IMG/VR virus record: IMGVR_UViG_3300025853_000300
Coordinates: 1 to 35,216 of that record
Source: a virus
Strand: one strand, 5' to 3'
Length of the DNA stretch: 35,216 bases
Positions within the stretch are counted from its first letter, which is position 1. Each line of letters opens with the position of its first letter. Positions 29,587-35,216 of the stretch are shown piece by piece. The position numbers and the translations under genes were made by a program. Under the pieces are notes generated by a model, which made no database searches, was not told where the DNA came from, and saw only the letters and a list, made by a program, of their open reading frames with translations.

Positions 29587-31398
29587 TTACACCACGTTAG
29601 GGTCAGGGATGGGTTCTGGCTGCTGTGCTTCCTCTAGGTTGCCAACAGCAGGAGGTTGCTGCTCTGGCTGCGGAGCAGGCTCCACGTCAGACATAAGCGA
29701 ACGTACAAAACGATACAGGCGTTCTAGGTCGACCCACGTTTGCTGCTGGCCTTGCGCCATAGCAATGGCTTTGCGTTTTTCAATAACGGCAGCCAACACC
29801 ATGGGGTCTGCGCTCTCCAATGGCAGCATTTGCGGGTCAGGCAAGGGCATGGACAGGTAGGCGTCAATTAGCTCTTCAGCCACCTGTTTCGCCATGCCGA
29901 TTCCAGGGCGATCCACAATGCTGCGCCAATCAAGGTCAGATACCAGACCGTATTGGCGGCGAGTAAGCGCCACTTGCTCTTTGCTGCGCTCGTCATGGTC
30001 AAGTTCACTGCCCTGCTCAAGTTTGACGTCCACACCGGCAATGTCATCGCCAGAAAACAGCACCATGTCGCCAAAGGGCAGACCGGTGATTTTAGCCTTG
30101 CGTTGCTCGGTGTAGTAACGGCCAATCAGGGCCATTGCCAGCTTGTCGCGGCTCAGGATGAGGTTCTCGTAAGCACGTCGGGCGTCGGCGTTCTTGCTGG
30201 CGTCCAGCTTACGGCTGTTCTCAAGCGCAACACCCGAACGCACCTTACCGTCGCCCACCACGGCTTCATTGATGCCCAACACGTCGCTCATAAGGCGCTG
30301 GTAGCGGTCTAGCGATTCGTATAGGTCAGAGGGCACCGGAGGCGGCTTGGTGTAAACAATCGTCGGCGCGATGTTCTGGTTGGCCGCTGCACGGTAACGG
30401 ATTATCTGGTCAGTACTGGGGTCAAAAGTATCTGCAAGGTCATCAGGCACAACCAAATGAACATTACGAATACGCTCAAGCCATTTAGCAATCGAAGCAT
30501 GAGTTTCATTGATTCGCCGCTGTAGGGGGATGGCTGCGGTGACCGGCGTGCGCCCGTAGGGGCTGCCACGCACTCGGCGGACGTGCATCTCAACATGAGG
30601 CAACACGTAAACCGATGCACCTGAATCATCTTGAAACACATACGGGTACGCCATCTCTTCTAGCACTTCGCCGCCCAGAATCGTGGCCTGCAAGCCCTCT
30701 GGGTACTCTGTGCATGGCGTCTGCCAAAGCTCCAGGCGTTCTACGCCTTCCCGCTCTTCGCCTTCAATGGTTTTGTATTTGACTGTTGCAGGCTCATCCT
30801 GGCGGCCATACCGTTGGTACAGATCGCGTGCCTCTTGAACGGATACGTGCTCTCGATACACTATCCATCGTGCGTCACGGTAGTCCGGCGTAGGGTCGCG
30901 GAAATAGTCAAAGATGCTGACCACCGATAACTTAACTTCATCGTCGTTGGGGTCGTAAAAGATTTTGAGGCCAGCGGTGCCGTGGTGCGCTGCAATGCGA
31001 ACAGCGTCAACGGTTTTGTTTTTGGTGTCTTGACGCCGCGACCAGTACTCGATAACCGCCTGCGTCACCATGGCCTTGTAGGTGTCCACAGGCTCATCGG
31101 TCGCTGGCTCTGCGCGTGACACAAGGCGGTCGCTTACCAGAAGCGAAACCCAGGTCTGCACAAGCGGGTCGATGAGGTTGACGGTGATGCGCGGCAGGTC
31201 TTCGTTTTCTTCGCTGCCCCACAACTCCCGCTCAATTTCCAAGCGACCGTTGCGGTAGAAGGATGCGCCGAACTGGTCGCCATTGCAGAAACGCTCGTTA
31301 AGCTCTGCCTGCCGCTGGTAGTCGTCAGCGATGGTTGCCACAGACTCGATAAGGTGCGTGGCATAGGCTACGGGGTCTGGATACGCGCCAGGGGTCAC
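29587..31398 (-). CDS. Portal protein (P22-like)
   Basis: The 603-residue protein is the likely dodecameric DNA-gate at one vertex of the head. Recognisable P22-type blocks include the N-terminal RQAELNERFCNGDQF, the conserved LPRITVNLIDPLV, IFDYFRDPTPDYRDARWIVY, and the helix QRRINETHASIAKWLERIRN followed by the wing-like region ending INEAVVGDG. The length is shorter than the 725 residues of P22 gp1, as in many related podoviruses. It follows the glycine-zipper gene (4-base overlap) and precedes the small head protein. The assignment is supported by the neighbouring TerL, scaffold and capsid. Confidence 0.85.
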   Translation of the reverse strand: MTPGAYPDPVAYATHLIESVATIADDYQRQAELNERFCNGDQFGASFYRNGRLEIERELWGSEENEDLPRITVNLIDPLVQTWVSLLVSDRLVSRAEPATDEPVDTYKAMVTQAVIEYWSRRQDTKNKTVDAVRIAAHHGTAGLKIFYDPNDDEVKLSVVSIFDYFRDPTPDYRDARWIVYREHVSVQEARDLYQRYGRQDEPATVKYKTIEGEEREGVERLELWQTPCTEYPEGLQATILGGEVLEEMAYPYVFQDDSGASVYVLPHVEMHVRRVRGSPYGRTPVTAAIPLQRRINETHASIAKWLERIRNVHLVVPDDLADTFDPSTDQIIRYRAAANQNIAPTIVYTKPPPVPSDLYESLDRYQRLMSDVLGINEAVVGDGKVRSGVALENSRKLDASKNADARRAYENLILSRDKLAMALIGRYYTEQRKAKITGLPFGDMVLFSGDDIAGVDVKLEQGSELDHDERSKEQVALTRRQYGLVSDLDWRSIVDRPGIGMAKQVAEELIDAYLSMPLPDPQMLPLESADPMVLAAVIEKRKAIAMAQGQQQTWVDLERLYRFVRSLMSDVEPAPQPEQQPPAVGNLEEAQQPEPIPDPNVV

Positions 31399-31745
31399 GC
31401 TGTCTCCAGCAGACGCCGCAACGCCTCATCGCGCATCTGTTGCGCGGTAATCTTCTCTTGGCGCTCTTGTTCAATCTCAGCAAGCTGCTCCTCTGGTCCC
31501 TCGGCAACCATGCCACCAATGCCGCCACCGATTAGGCGGCCAGCCATTCCGCCAAGCGGCATAGCGAATGGGGCAATGGCAGGGCCAACTCCTGGAATCA
31601 AAGCCGTAGCCGCACCCAAGCCAGTACCTACGAGTCCACCAATAGCTTCACCCGTTCCAGGCGCAGACTGCGCAGTACGCATCATTTCAAGCTCTTCATC
31701 GCTTGGCATTAAGTCTTCTGGCTGTAATCGGTAGTAACCTGGCAT
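31395..31745 (-). CDS. Glycine-zipper protein between TerL and portal
   Basis: The 116-residue product starts at the ATG at 31745, preceded by GGAGG at a 5-base spacing. The in-frame GTG four codons upstream (31757) belongs to the ribosome-site sequence itself. The centre is a glycine-zipper region (GGLVGTGLGAATALIPGVGP, PLGGMAGRLIGGGIGGMV) that can insert in or pack against membranes, followed by a charged helical tail (EEQLAEIEQERQEK). It overlaps the portal start by 4 bases. A small internal or ejection-linked virion protein is the best guess. Confidence 0.65.
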   Translation of the reverse strand: MPGYYRLQPEDLMPSDEELEMMRTAQSAPGTGEAIGGLVGTGLGAATALIPGVGPAIAPFAMPLGGMAGRLIGGGIGGMVAEGPEEQLAEIEQERQEKITAQQMRDEALRRLLETA

Positions 31746-31776
31746 AAACGCCTCCACCTATGAAACCCGCTTGATA

Positions 31777-33246
31777 TTAAGCCCGTACTCTTGTCTTTTT
31801 CTTGCGTGGTCTGATGTAAAACTTGTTTGGATTTAGCGACTTAGCCGGCATGGATTCAGGATGTAGCCTAGCCCATTCCAGCGCAAGAGCAACAGCCTTG
31901 GTAAGCGTTGTAGTCTCTTCTCCCCGTATCTTTCCGCTCTTATCGTCCAAGAACACATGCTTGATTTCCGCATGTAGCTGCTCCCCCACCATCACTTGGC
32001 CGCCCTCTATGCGAGAGCGCATCTCTGAGCGCATTCGCAGCCATGCAGACTCGGTTGTATGGTGAGCGTACACCGATACGTTGCGCCTGTCTGCCAAAAG
32101 TTTGACAAGCTCGCAACCAGGGTCATTACCGACTTCAACCACTAGAGATTTTGGTTTTCTTGCGTCGTAGGCTCGGACCAACGTGTTACAGAAGCTTGGG
32201 ATTTCGCAGAAGTCGGTCCACGTGGCATATACCGTCCCACTCCACATGCCAATCTCAGCGATTGAAGAAGGTTCTTTGCCAAGCCCAGTACTAGCCATGG
32301 CAGCCATAACACGGGGTTCCTCTTCCGCCTCGTTCTGGTAAATATCCCATCCGTCAACGGTTGTGACTGCTGCTGGATGCCATTCGCGATAGTATCGGCC
32401 AAGAGGGAACGCGAATGCGTCATCGAAGGTGACTGGGTACTCTCTGAGGGCGCGTTGGGTGTCGCCGCCAAGGTCCGTGGTCCGTTTCCATTCCCACCAT
32501 GCGGCGGCATCCCTGCGTTGAAAGCCATGTTTCTCCCTTAACTGCTCAAAAAGCTCGTCTTCAATCGATTTTGGGTCGCGCCGATACGCCTCATGGTGCT
32601 CAACACCGAAAAACAGCCTTGCATAGCGCTCTTGGTCGCCAACAACGTCTCTGGCGTCCACTGCGTTGCGTGCCAGGCTCTCAAAAAGCTCTCCGGCAGG
32701 GCTGCCGGTGCTTTCCACCAAGATTTTAGCCGACAAGCCGGCTGTAGAGGTCAATGCAGCCCAAACAGCACGCGCATTGCGCCAAAACGCCTGCTCGGTG
32801 CCCCATATGCACCCATAACTCTTCGACCGGCCCACCCGTGACTCGTCATCCTCGCTTGTAGACATCGCACTGATAGCATCTATGTTGGCCCCATTAGCCA
32901 AGATGCAACTGCGCACGTTGTCTTTATGCAATTTGACGCCAAGCTCCTTAAGCCAGCCTTTAATTTTCATCAGCAGGCCTTCAGACTTCACCTGCTCATC
33001 AGCAATGATGCAAATCGGCAGCCCGGGGTTCATAAGTGCAGCCAGTACCACGAAATATGCTGACACTGTGCTGCAACCTATCTGCCTGCCCTTCACAATG
33101 ACCAAACGCTGGTGCTCAATGATGCACCGGAGCACTTCCCTCTGCTCTTGGTTGAGGTCAAACGGTATCAGGCTGCCAGTTTTCTGGTCCAGCACCGACA
33201 ATCGTTGCGCAAGCTTTAGCGCTTTGTCATAGCTCGGCAGGATCAT
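31777..33246 (-). CDS. Terminase large subunit (TerL)
   Basis: The 489-residue motor pumps DNA into the capsid and cuts it. The ATPase domain carries the TerL-type Walker A KGRQIGCST at 52-60, followed by SAYFVVLAALMNPGLPICII. The C-terminal nuclease half has the SLVVEVGNDPGCELVKLL strand-and-loop, matching the RNase-H-like metal-binding strand of phage terminases. It ends in a basic tail (RPRKKKTRV). The start overlaps the previous gene by 20 bases. Whether packaging is headful or site-specific cannot be decided from this sequence. Confidence 0.9.
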   Translation of the reverse strand: MILPSYDKALKLAQRLSVLDQKTGSLIPFDLNQEQREVLRCIIEHQRLVIVKGRQIGCSTVSAYFVVLAALMNPGLPICIIADEQVKSEGLLMKIKGWLKELGVKLHKDNVRSCILANGANIDAISAMSTSEDDESRVGRSKSYGCIWGTEQAFWRNARAVWAALTSTAGLSAKILVESTGSPAGELFESLARNAVDARDVVGDQERYARLFFGVEHHEAYRRDPKSIEDELFEQLREKHGFQRRDAAAWWEWKRTTDLGGDTQRALREYPVTFDDAFAFPLGRYYREWHPAAVTTVDGWDIYQNEAEEEPRVMAAMASTGLGKEPSSIAEIGMWSGTVYATWTDFCEIPSFCNTLVRAYDARKPKSLVVEVGNDPGCELVKLLADRRNVSVYAHHTTESAWLRMRSEMRSRIEGGQVMVGEQLHAEIKHVFLDDKSGKIRGEETTTLTKAVALALEWARLHPESMPAKSLNPNKFYIRPRKKKTRVRA

Positions 33247-33640
33247 CGGCTAGTTCTTTGGCTAAGTCGGCAAGGGGGTTGCCATCCTTGGGCAGGCTGC
33301 CGGCTTCTTTGAGTGCAATAAGCTGGTTCTTGAAGGTAATCAGCTTTAGCGTAACATCGACCGCCGCTTTTGCGGCAGCCGGCGTGCCTGTCTCGTCTGT
33401 TGCCTTGGGAAGCCACCAGTTCAGCATGTACTCAACTTCCTCCAGCTGGGCGTCAAGTTCCTTTTGCTTGTTTGGTGGCTTCCTTGGCCTGCCCCGTTTA
33501 GTACGGGTTGATTTTTCCGAACCATCCGGCATCGGTTCTGGCAAGCTGGTTTCCGTCTCCGTCTGCAAGCTCGACGTGGCAGATATCGATGCCAAAAAGG
33601 GTGTCGCAGCGGCTTTCTTCGTAGACTTCGACTGCTTCAT
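33227..33640 (-). CDS. Putative small terminase-position protein with AT-hook
   Basis: The 137-residue product precedes TerL directly and overlaps it by 20 bases, the usual position of a small terminase. The N-terminal third is Ser/Thr/Ala-rich and disorder-like, then an AT-hook-like basic core (TKRGRPRKPPNKQKELDAQL) leads to a helical C-terminal half. GAGG six bases before the ATG at 33640 supports this start. The first 143 bases of the gene overlap the end of the 71-codon gene in another frame. If the terminase begins later, at the ATG at 33532, this overlap shrinks, but no ribosome site is seen there. Confidence 0.55.
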   Translation of the reverse strand: MKQSKSTKKAAATPFLASISATSSLQTETETSLPEPMPDGSEKSTRTKRGRPRKPPNKQKELDAQLEEVEYMLNWWLPKATDETGTPAAAKAAVDVTLKLITFKNQLIALKEAGSLPKDGNPLADLAKELADDPAEL

Positions 33641-33713
33641 TGATGTCCTCGCCTACGTAAATCAAGGCATAGCGGCCCTCTACTGGGTTCTTAATCGATA
33701 CGCGATAAATCAC
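33498..33713 (-). CDS. 71-residue acidic protein, GTG start, partly overlapping
   Basis: The product has an ordinary globular composition: RYALIYVGEDINEAVEVYEE, then FGIDICHVELADGDGNQL, ending GKINPY. The GTG at 33713 overlaps the TGA of the upstream gene (GTGA), giving translational coupling. It shares 143 bases with the next gene in a different frame. Its acidic Val/Glu-rich pattern is unlike shadow frames, which argues for a real gene. Function is unknown. Confidence 0.6.
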   Translation of the reverse strand: MIYRVSIKNPVEGRYALIYVGEDINEAVEVYEESRCDTLFGIDICHVELADGDGNQLARTDAGWFGKINPY

Positions 33714-34066
33714 ACGTTCGACTCTTCGCCCACTTTCGCCAGTATGTGGCGGCAGTGTACCAGCAGCGGTTGAAGCTCAGGGTGCACTGGCTCTGCCATC
33801 GCGGTGCGAATGATGACGACATCGCCAACAGCCAAATCGAGTTTTGGTCCATCGTAGTTCTCATCCTGGGGGCCAACAACCGCAACACGGTGCAAGATGC
33901 AGCGTGGCGCAGGCATCGTGGCCCAGTCTACAGCCGTGTGGATGCCACCCAGCGTAATGGCGGGAGGGCGAACAGGAGTAACCACAACCAGCCCTGGTTG
34001 CAAGTGCAAAAAATCCTCAGCCTTAAAGCCGTTTTGGTAAATCCGCCCAACATGATGTTCAAGCAT
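33710..34066 (-). CDS. GroES-like co-chaperonin candidate
   Basis: The 118-residue protein shows the pattern of GroES: LVVVTPVRPPAITLGGI corresponds to the first strand and mobile-loop area, then HRVAVVGPQDENYDGPKLD to the VxAVGPG segment, AVGDVVIIRTAMAEP to the VGDxVxF strand, and LLVHCRHILAKV to the final SDILAIV. Phages such as T4 encode their own GroES-like proteins for capsid folding with host GroEL. AGGAG lies seven bases before the ATG. It overlaps the preceding gene by 8 bases. Similarity is partial and judged by eye; a structure prediction would decide. Confidence 0.5.
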   Translation of the reverse strand: MLEHHVGRIYQNGFKAEDFLHLQPGLVVVTPVRPPAITLGGIHTAVDWATMPAPRCILHRVAVVGPQDENYDGPKLDLAVGDVVIIRTAMAEPVHPELQPLLVHCRHILAKVGEESNV

Positions 34067-34661
34067 TCTTCGCTCCTGGTGTTTTTAGAACTTTGATTCG
34101 GATGCCATCCGTGTGGATGTAGCCGCCCCAGCGTAGCCGTGGCAGCGAATGGGTAACAACCTGTGGCGGCATAGCACCATAGGCGTCAGAAACCGTCAGA
34201 TTGCCTTCTGCGTCCGCTAAGGCCGCAAAAACGAGATGAGCCGCCATCTCCACAAATCGGTCGGGCGGCGCACCGGCGAACCAGGTTGCAAGCGCATGGC
34301 GGCCAATGGGGTCTGGGGTTTCAACGGGCTTTTTAGCCATAGCCTTGAACGTCTCATCTTGCTCTAGTGCCTCTTTGACCATTTCAACGACTCCTTTCAG
34401 CTTGCGGGACCGGCTGCCATACAAAGTGCGGTGTACGCTCTCTGTATCGCGCTCTAAGGCGTTTGCGCACTCGGTGGTAGTGTACCCCCGCATCCACATC
34501 TCAAACGCCTCACGTTGCGTCTGACGGCGCAAGGAGGCCTTTGCCACATGGAGGATGCGCCTATGGGCCTCTGCGGTGTCCACAGCGCACTCATAGCCTT
34601 CCGGCCACAGGCTGGCGTAGCGCTTGGAATCGAGCAATCTGGGGTCAGTTAGCGTTGCCAC
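34059..34661 (-). CDS. HTH protein at the head of the late operon
   Basis: The 200-residue protein begins at GTG (34661); an upstream in-frame stop rules out longer forms, and no ATG lies early in the frame. Residues 45-85 (RQTQREAFEMWMRGYTTTEC, ANALERDTESVHRTLYGSR) read as a sigma region 4/LuxR-like helix-turn-helix. The C-terminal part (VVTHSLPRLRWGGYIHTDG, IRIKVLKTPG) looks like a winged helix. Being the first late gene, it could be a late transcription regulator or the DNA-recognising small terminase. No ribosome site of quality is seen, only AGG next to the start. Confidence 0.6.
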   Translation of the reverse strand: MATLTDPRLLDSKRYASLWPEGYECAVDTAEAHRRILHVAKASLRRQTQREAFEMWMRGYTTTECANALERDTESVHRTLYGSRSRKLKGVVEMVKEALEQDETFKAMAKKPVETPDPIGRHALATWFAGAPPDRFVEMAAHLVFAALADAEGNLTVSDAYGAMPPQVVTHSLPRLRWGGYIHTDGIRIKVLKTPGAKNA

Positions 34662-34794
34662 ACCTGGTAAATATGCGACAAACCCCTAAAATGTCCACTT
34701 GTCTTTTTAGGGTTGCCGATTTGGGGCTTAGTCTGCTATAAAACTAGCTGGAGCATTGTGTTCCACACCAATTTAACCAGTCTTTAGCAAGGAG

Positions 34795-34829
34795 TGTGCC
34801 AAAAAGAGAAGTGACCGGACAGTGGCACA
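34795..34829. repeat. TGTGCCA / TGGCACA inverted repeat
   Basis: Two 7-base arms (34795-34801 and 34823-34829) form an inverted repeat with a 21-base gap, followed by a run of A. The arms are long enough to be an operator, and with no downstream T-tract on the plus strand it does not look like a terminator. Confidence 0.5.
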
Positions 34830-34910
34830 AAAAAAAATTGCCACCATTCCCTTAATAAAAACGGTTACTTACCCTATAGTGTCACAGTGTCCCTATACGC
34901 GCGAGAGATA

Positions 34911-34929
34911 AATATAGCTTGGCTATATT
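34911..34929. repeat. AATATAGC / GCTATATT inverted repeat
   Basis: Perfect 8-base arms surround a 3-base centre TTG. It lies in AT-rich DNA upstream of the late operon and is a possible operator or hairpin. Confidence 0.55.
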
Positions 34930-34942
34930 GCGCTATCCTATT

Positions 34943-34959
34943 ATCTTTTATTAAAAGAT
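34943..34959. repeat. ATCTTTTA / TAAAAGAT palindrome
   Basis: A 17-base palindrome with a single central T, 13 bases after the previous inverted repeat. Together they form a compact pair of dyads, as expected for binding sites in a control region. Confidence 0.55.
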
Positions 34960-34984
34960 CTAAAGAATATAAGAGTATAAAACA

Positions 34985-35008
34985 GGGCCGCAAGGCCTAT
35001 TTTTTTTG
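34985..35008 (+). terminator. Possible terminator in the right region
   Basis: GGGCC pairs with GGCCT (one G-U pair) around a GCAA tetraloop at 34985-34998, followed after one A by a T-tract to about 35007. The stem is short. It could stop rightward transcription or be coincidental. Confidence 0.4.
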
Positions 35009-35190
35009 GTCAAATCCCTATTTTTTTGCTTGCAAAAACTTTTTTTGCCGTTCTAGTACGATTTTTGTTGACACGCATTATGCAACCAAGCGCTAGAAAT
35101 GCCTGATGCACGTTAAAATAGGCCTGTCAACAGGGTTTTTTGCGAAAAAAACAAAAAAAATAAGTCAAGAAAAAAGCGACTACCCCCCTA

Positions 35191-35216
35191 TGTCTCACGA
35201 TGCCACAGGGAGCCAG
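35191..35216 (-). repeat. Right arm of 26-bp inverted repeat, at the window end
   Basis: The last 26 bases are the exact reverse complement of 90-115 and stop because the sequence stops. In a circular reading the two arms would be separated by 89 bases and could fold into a 26-bp stem. Confidence 0.9.

Larger units (their letters stand above)
34662..35216. other. Right non-coding region rich in inverted repeats
   Basis: No credible gene is seen in these 555 bases. They hold an imperfect hairpin upstream of the first late gene (about 34681-34715), TGTGCCA with TGGCACA (34795-34829), GTGTCACA and CAGTGTCCC (34879-34893), two perfect short palindromes (34911-34929 and 34943-34959), a possible terminator (34985-35008), two CCTATTTTTTT copies, TGTTGACA with TGTCAACA 51 bases apart (35066-35132), and the inverted arm at the end. 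I could not find a convincing sigma-70 promoter reading left into the late operon. A late-specific factor, such as the sigma-like protein encoded at 5355-5918, may be needed. Confidence 0.65.

Noticed and set aside
34894-34903. TATACGCGCG and nearby ACTATTGTG resembling parts of the N15 TelN telomere site
   Set aside because: The core is not followed by a mirror TATA and the shared words are too short; no protelomerase gene is seen.
34887-35096. A 69-codon frame in the right region
   Set aside because: AT-rich Lys/Phe/Tyr-rich translation, a GTG start without ribosome site, and it crosses the palindromes and T-tracts.
1-35216. Diversity-generating retroelement near the fibre
   Set aside because: No reverse transcriptase gene or template repeat is seen anywhere in the window.
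1-35216. tRNA genes
   Set aside because: No cloverleaf with a GTTCGA-type T-loop was found by eye in the non-coding stretches.

Overview
The window looks like a nearly complete genome of a tailed phage, probably a short-tailed (podovirus-type) virus of a Gram-negative bacterium, about 35 kb long. The evidence is a full P22-flavoured head and tail set: TerL, a 603-residue portal, scaffold, major capsid protein, a head-tail adaptor, a roughly 476-residue tail nozzle candidate and large coiled-coil internal virion proteins. A lysis cassette and a phage replication and recombination set are also present. I see no integrase, excisionase, transposase or convincing lysogeny repressor, so a lytic lifestyle is the simplest reading. 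Nothing looks like a bacterial chromosome flank. The host cannot be named from the sequence.

Layout. (1) 1-749: non-coding control region with TGTCTCA/TGAGACA heptamers, a 10-bp-phased TTGTGC array, an AT-rich block with a promoter and a large palindrome, and a second promoter. (2) 750-2065, plus strand: a small AT-richer operon with a 33-residue membrane peptide, an Arg-rich protein, a Cys-cluster protein and a 56-residue protein, closed by a strong terminator. (3) 2122-7506, minus strand: SF2 helicase, sigma-like factor, MazG-like nucleotide pyrophosphohydrolase, ThyX and a primase-polymerase/DUF3987 replication protein. (4) 7507-7597: divergent promoters sharing one 14-bp palindrome. (5) 7598-10389, plus strand: Sak4-like ATPase, DUF669-like protein, two small HTH proteins, RecB-like nuclease and RuvC-like resolvase. 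(6) 10396-10465: back-to-back terminators. (7) 10477-34661, minus strand: the late operon, transcribed from small HTH/packaging genes through terminase, portal, fibre, lysis, scaffold, capsid, tail and internal virion proteins. (8) 34662-35216: non-coding, rich in inverted repeats.

How it fits together. The early minus operon supplies DNA unwinding, priming, thymidylate and a transcription factor. The early plus operon supplies a recombination and repair module. The late operon makes, fills and releases particles. Both ends of the window are non-coding and share motifs (GTGTCACA, GGGACACTG, GCCACCATT, TGTCTCA). They would form one control/origin region of about 1.3 kb if the genome is circular or circularly permuted. 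The last 26 bases are an exact inverted copy of bases 90-115, which means terminal inverted repeats, a snap-back end or an assembly fold-back.

Most worth a second look: the phased array next to the AT-rich block, the inverted repeat at the window end, the shared divergent operator with a possibly leaderless helicase mRNA, a Fis/NtrC-type HTH inside an internal virion protein, a GroES-like protein in the late operon, a fibre with a textbook signal peptide and five tandem modules, and an HTH-metallophosphoesterase fusion. All family assignments come from reading motifs by eye; no database search was run.
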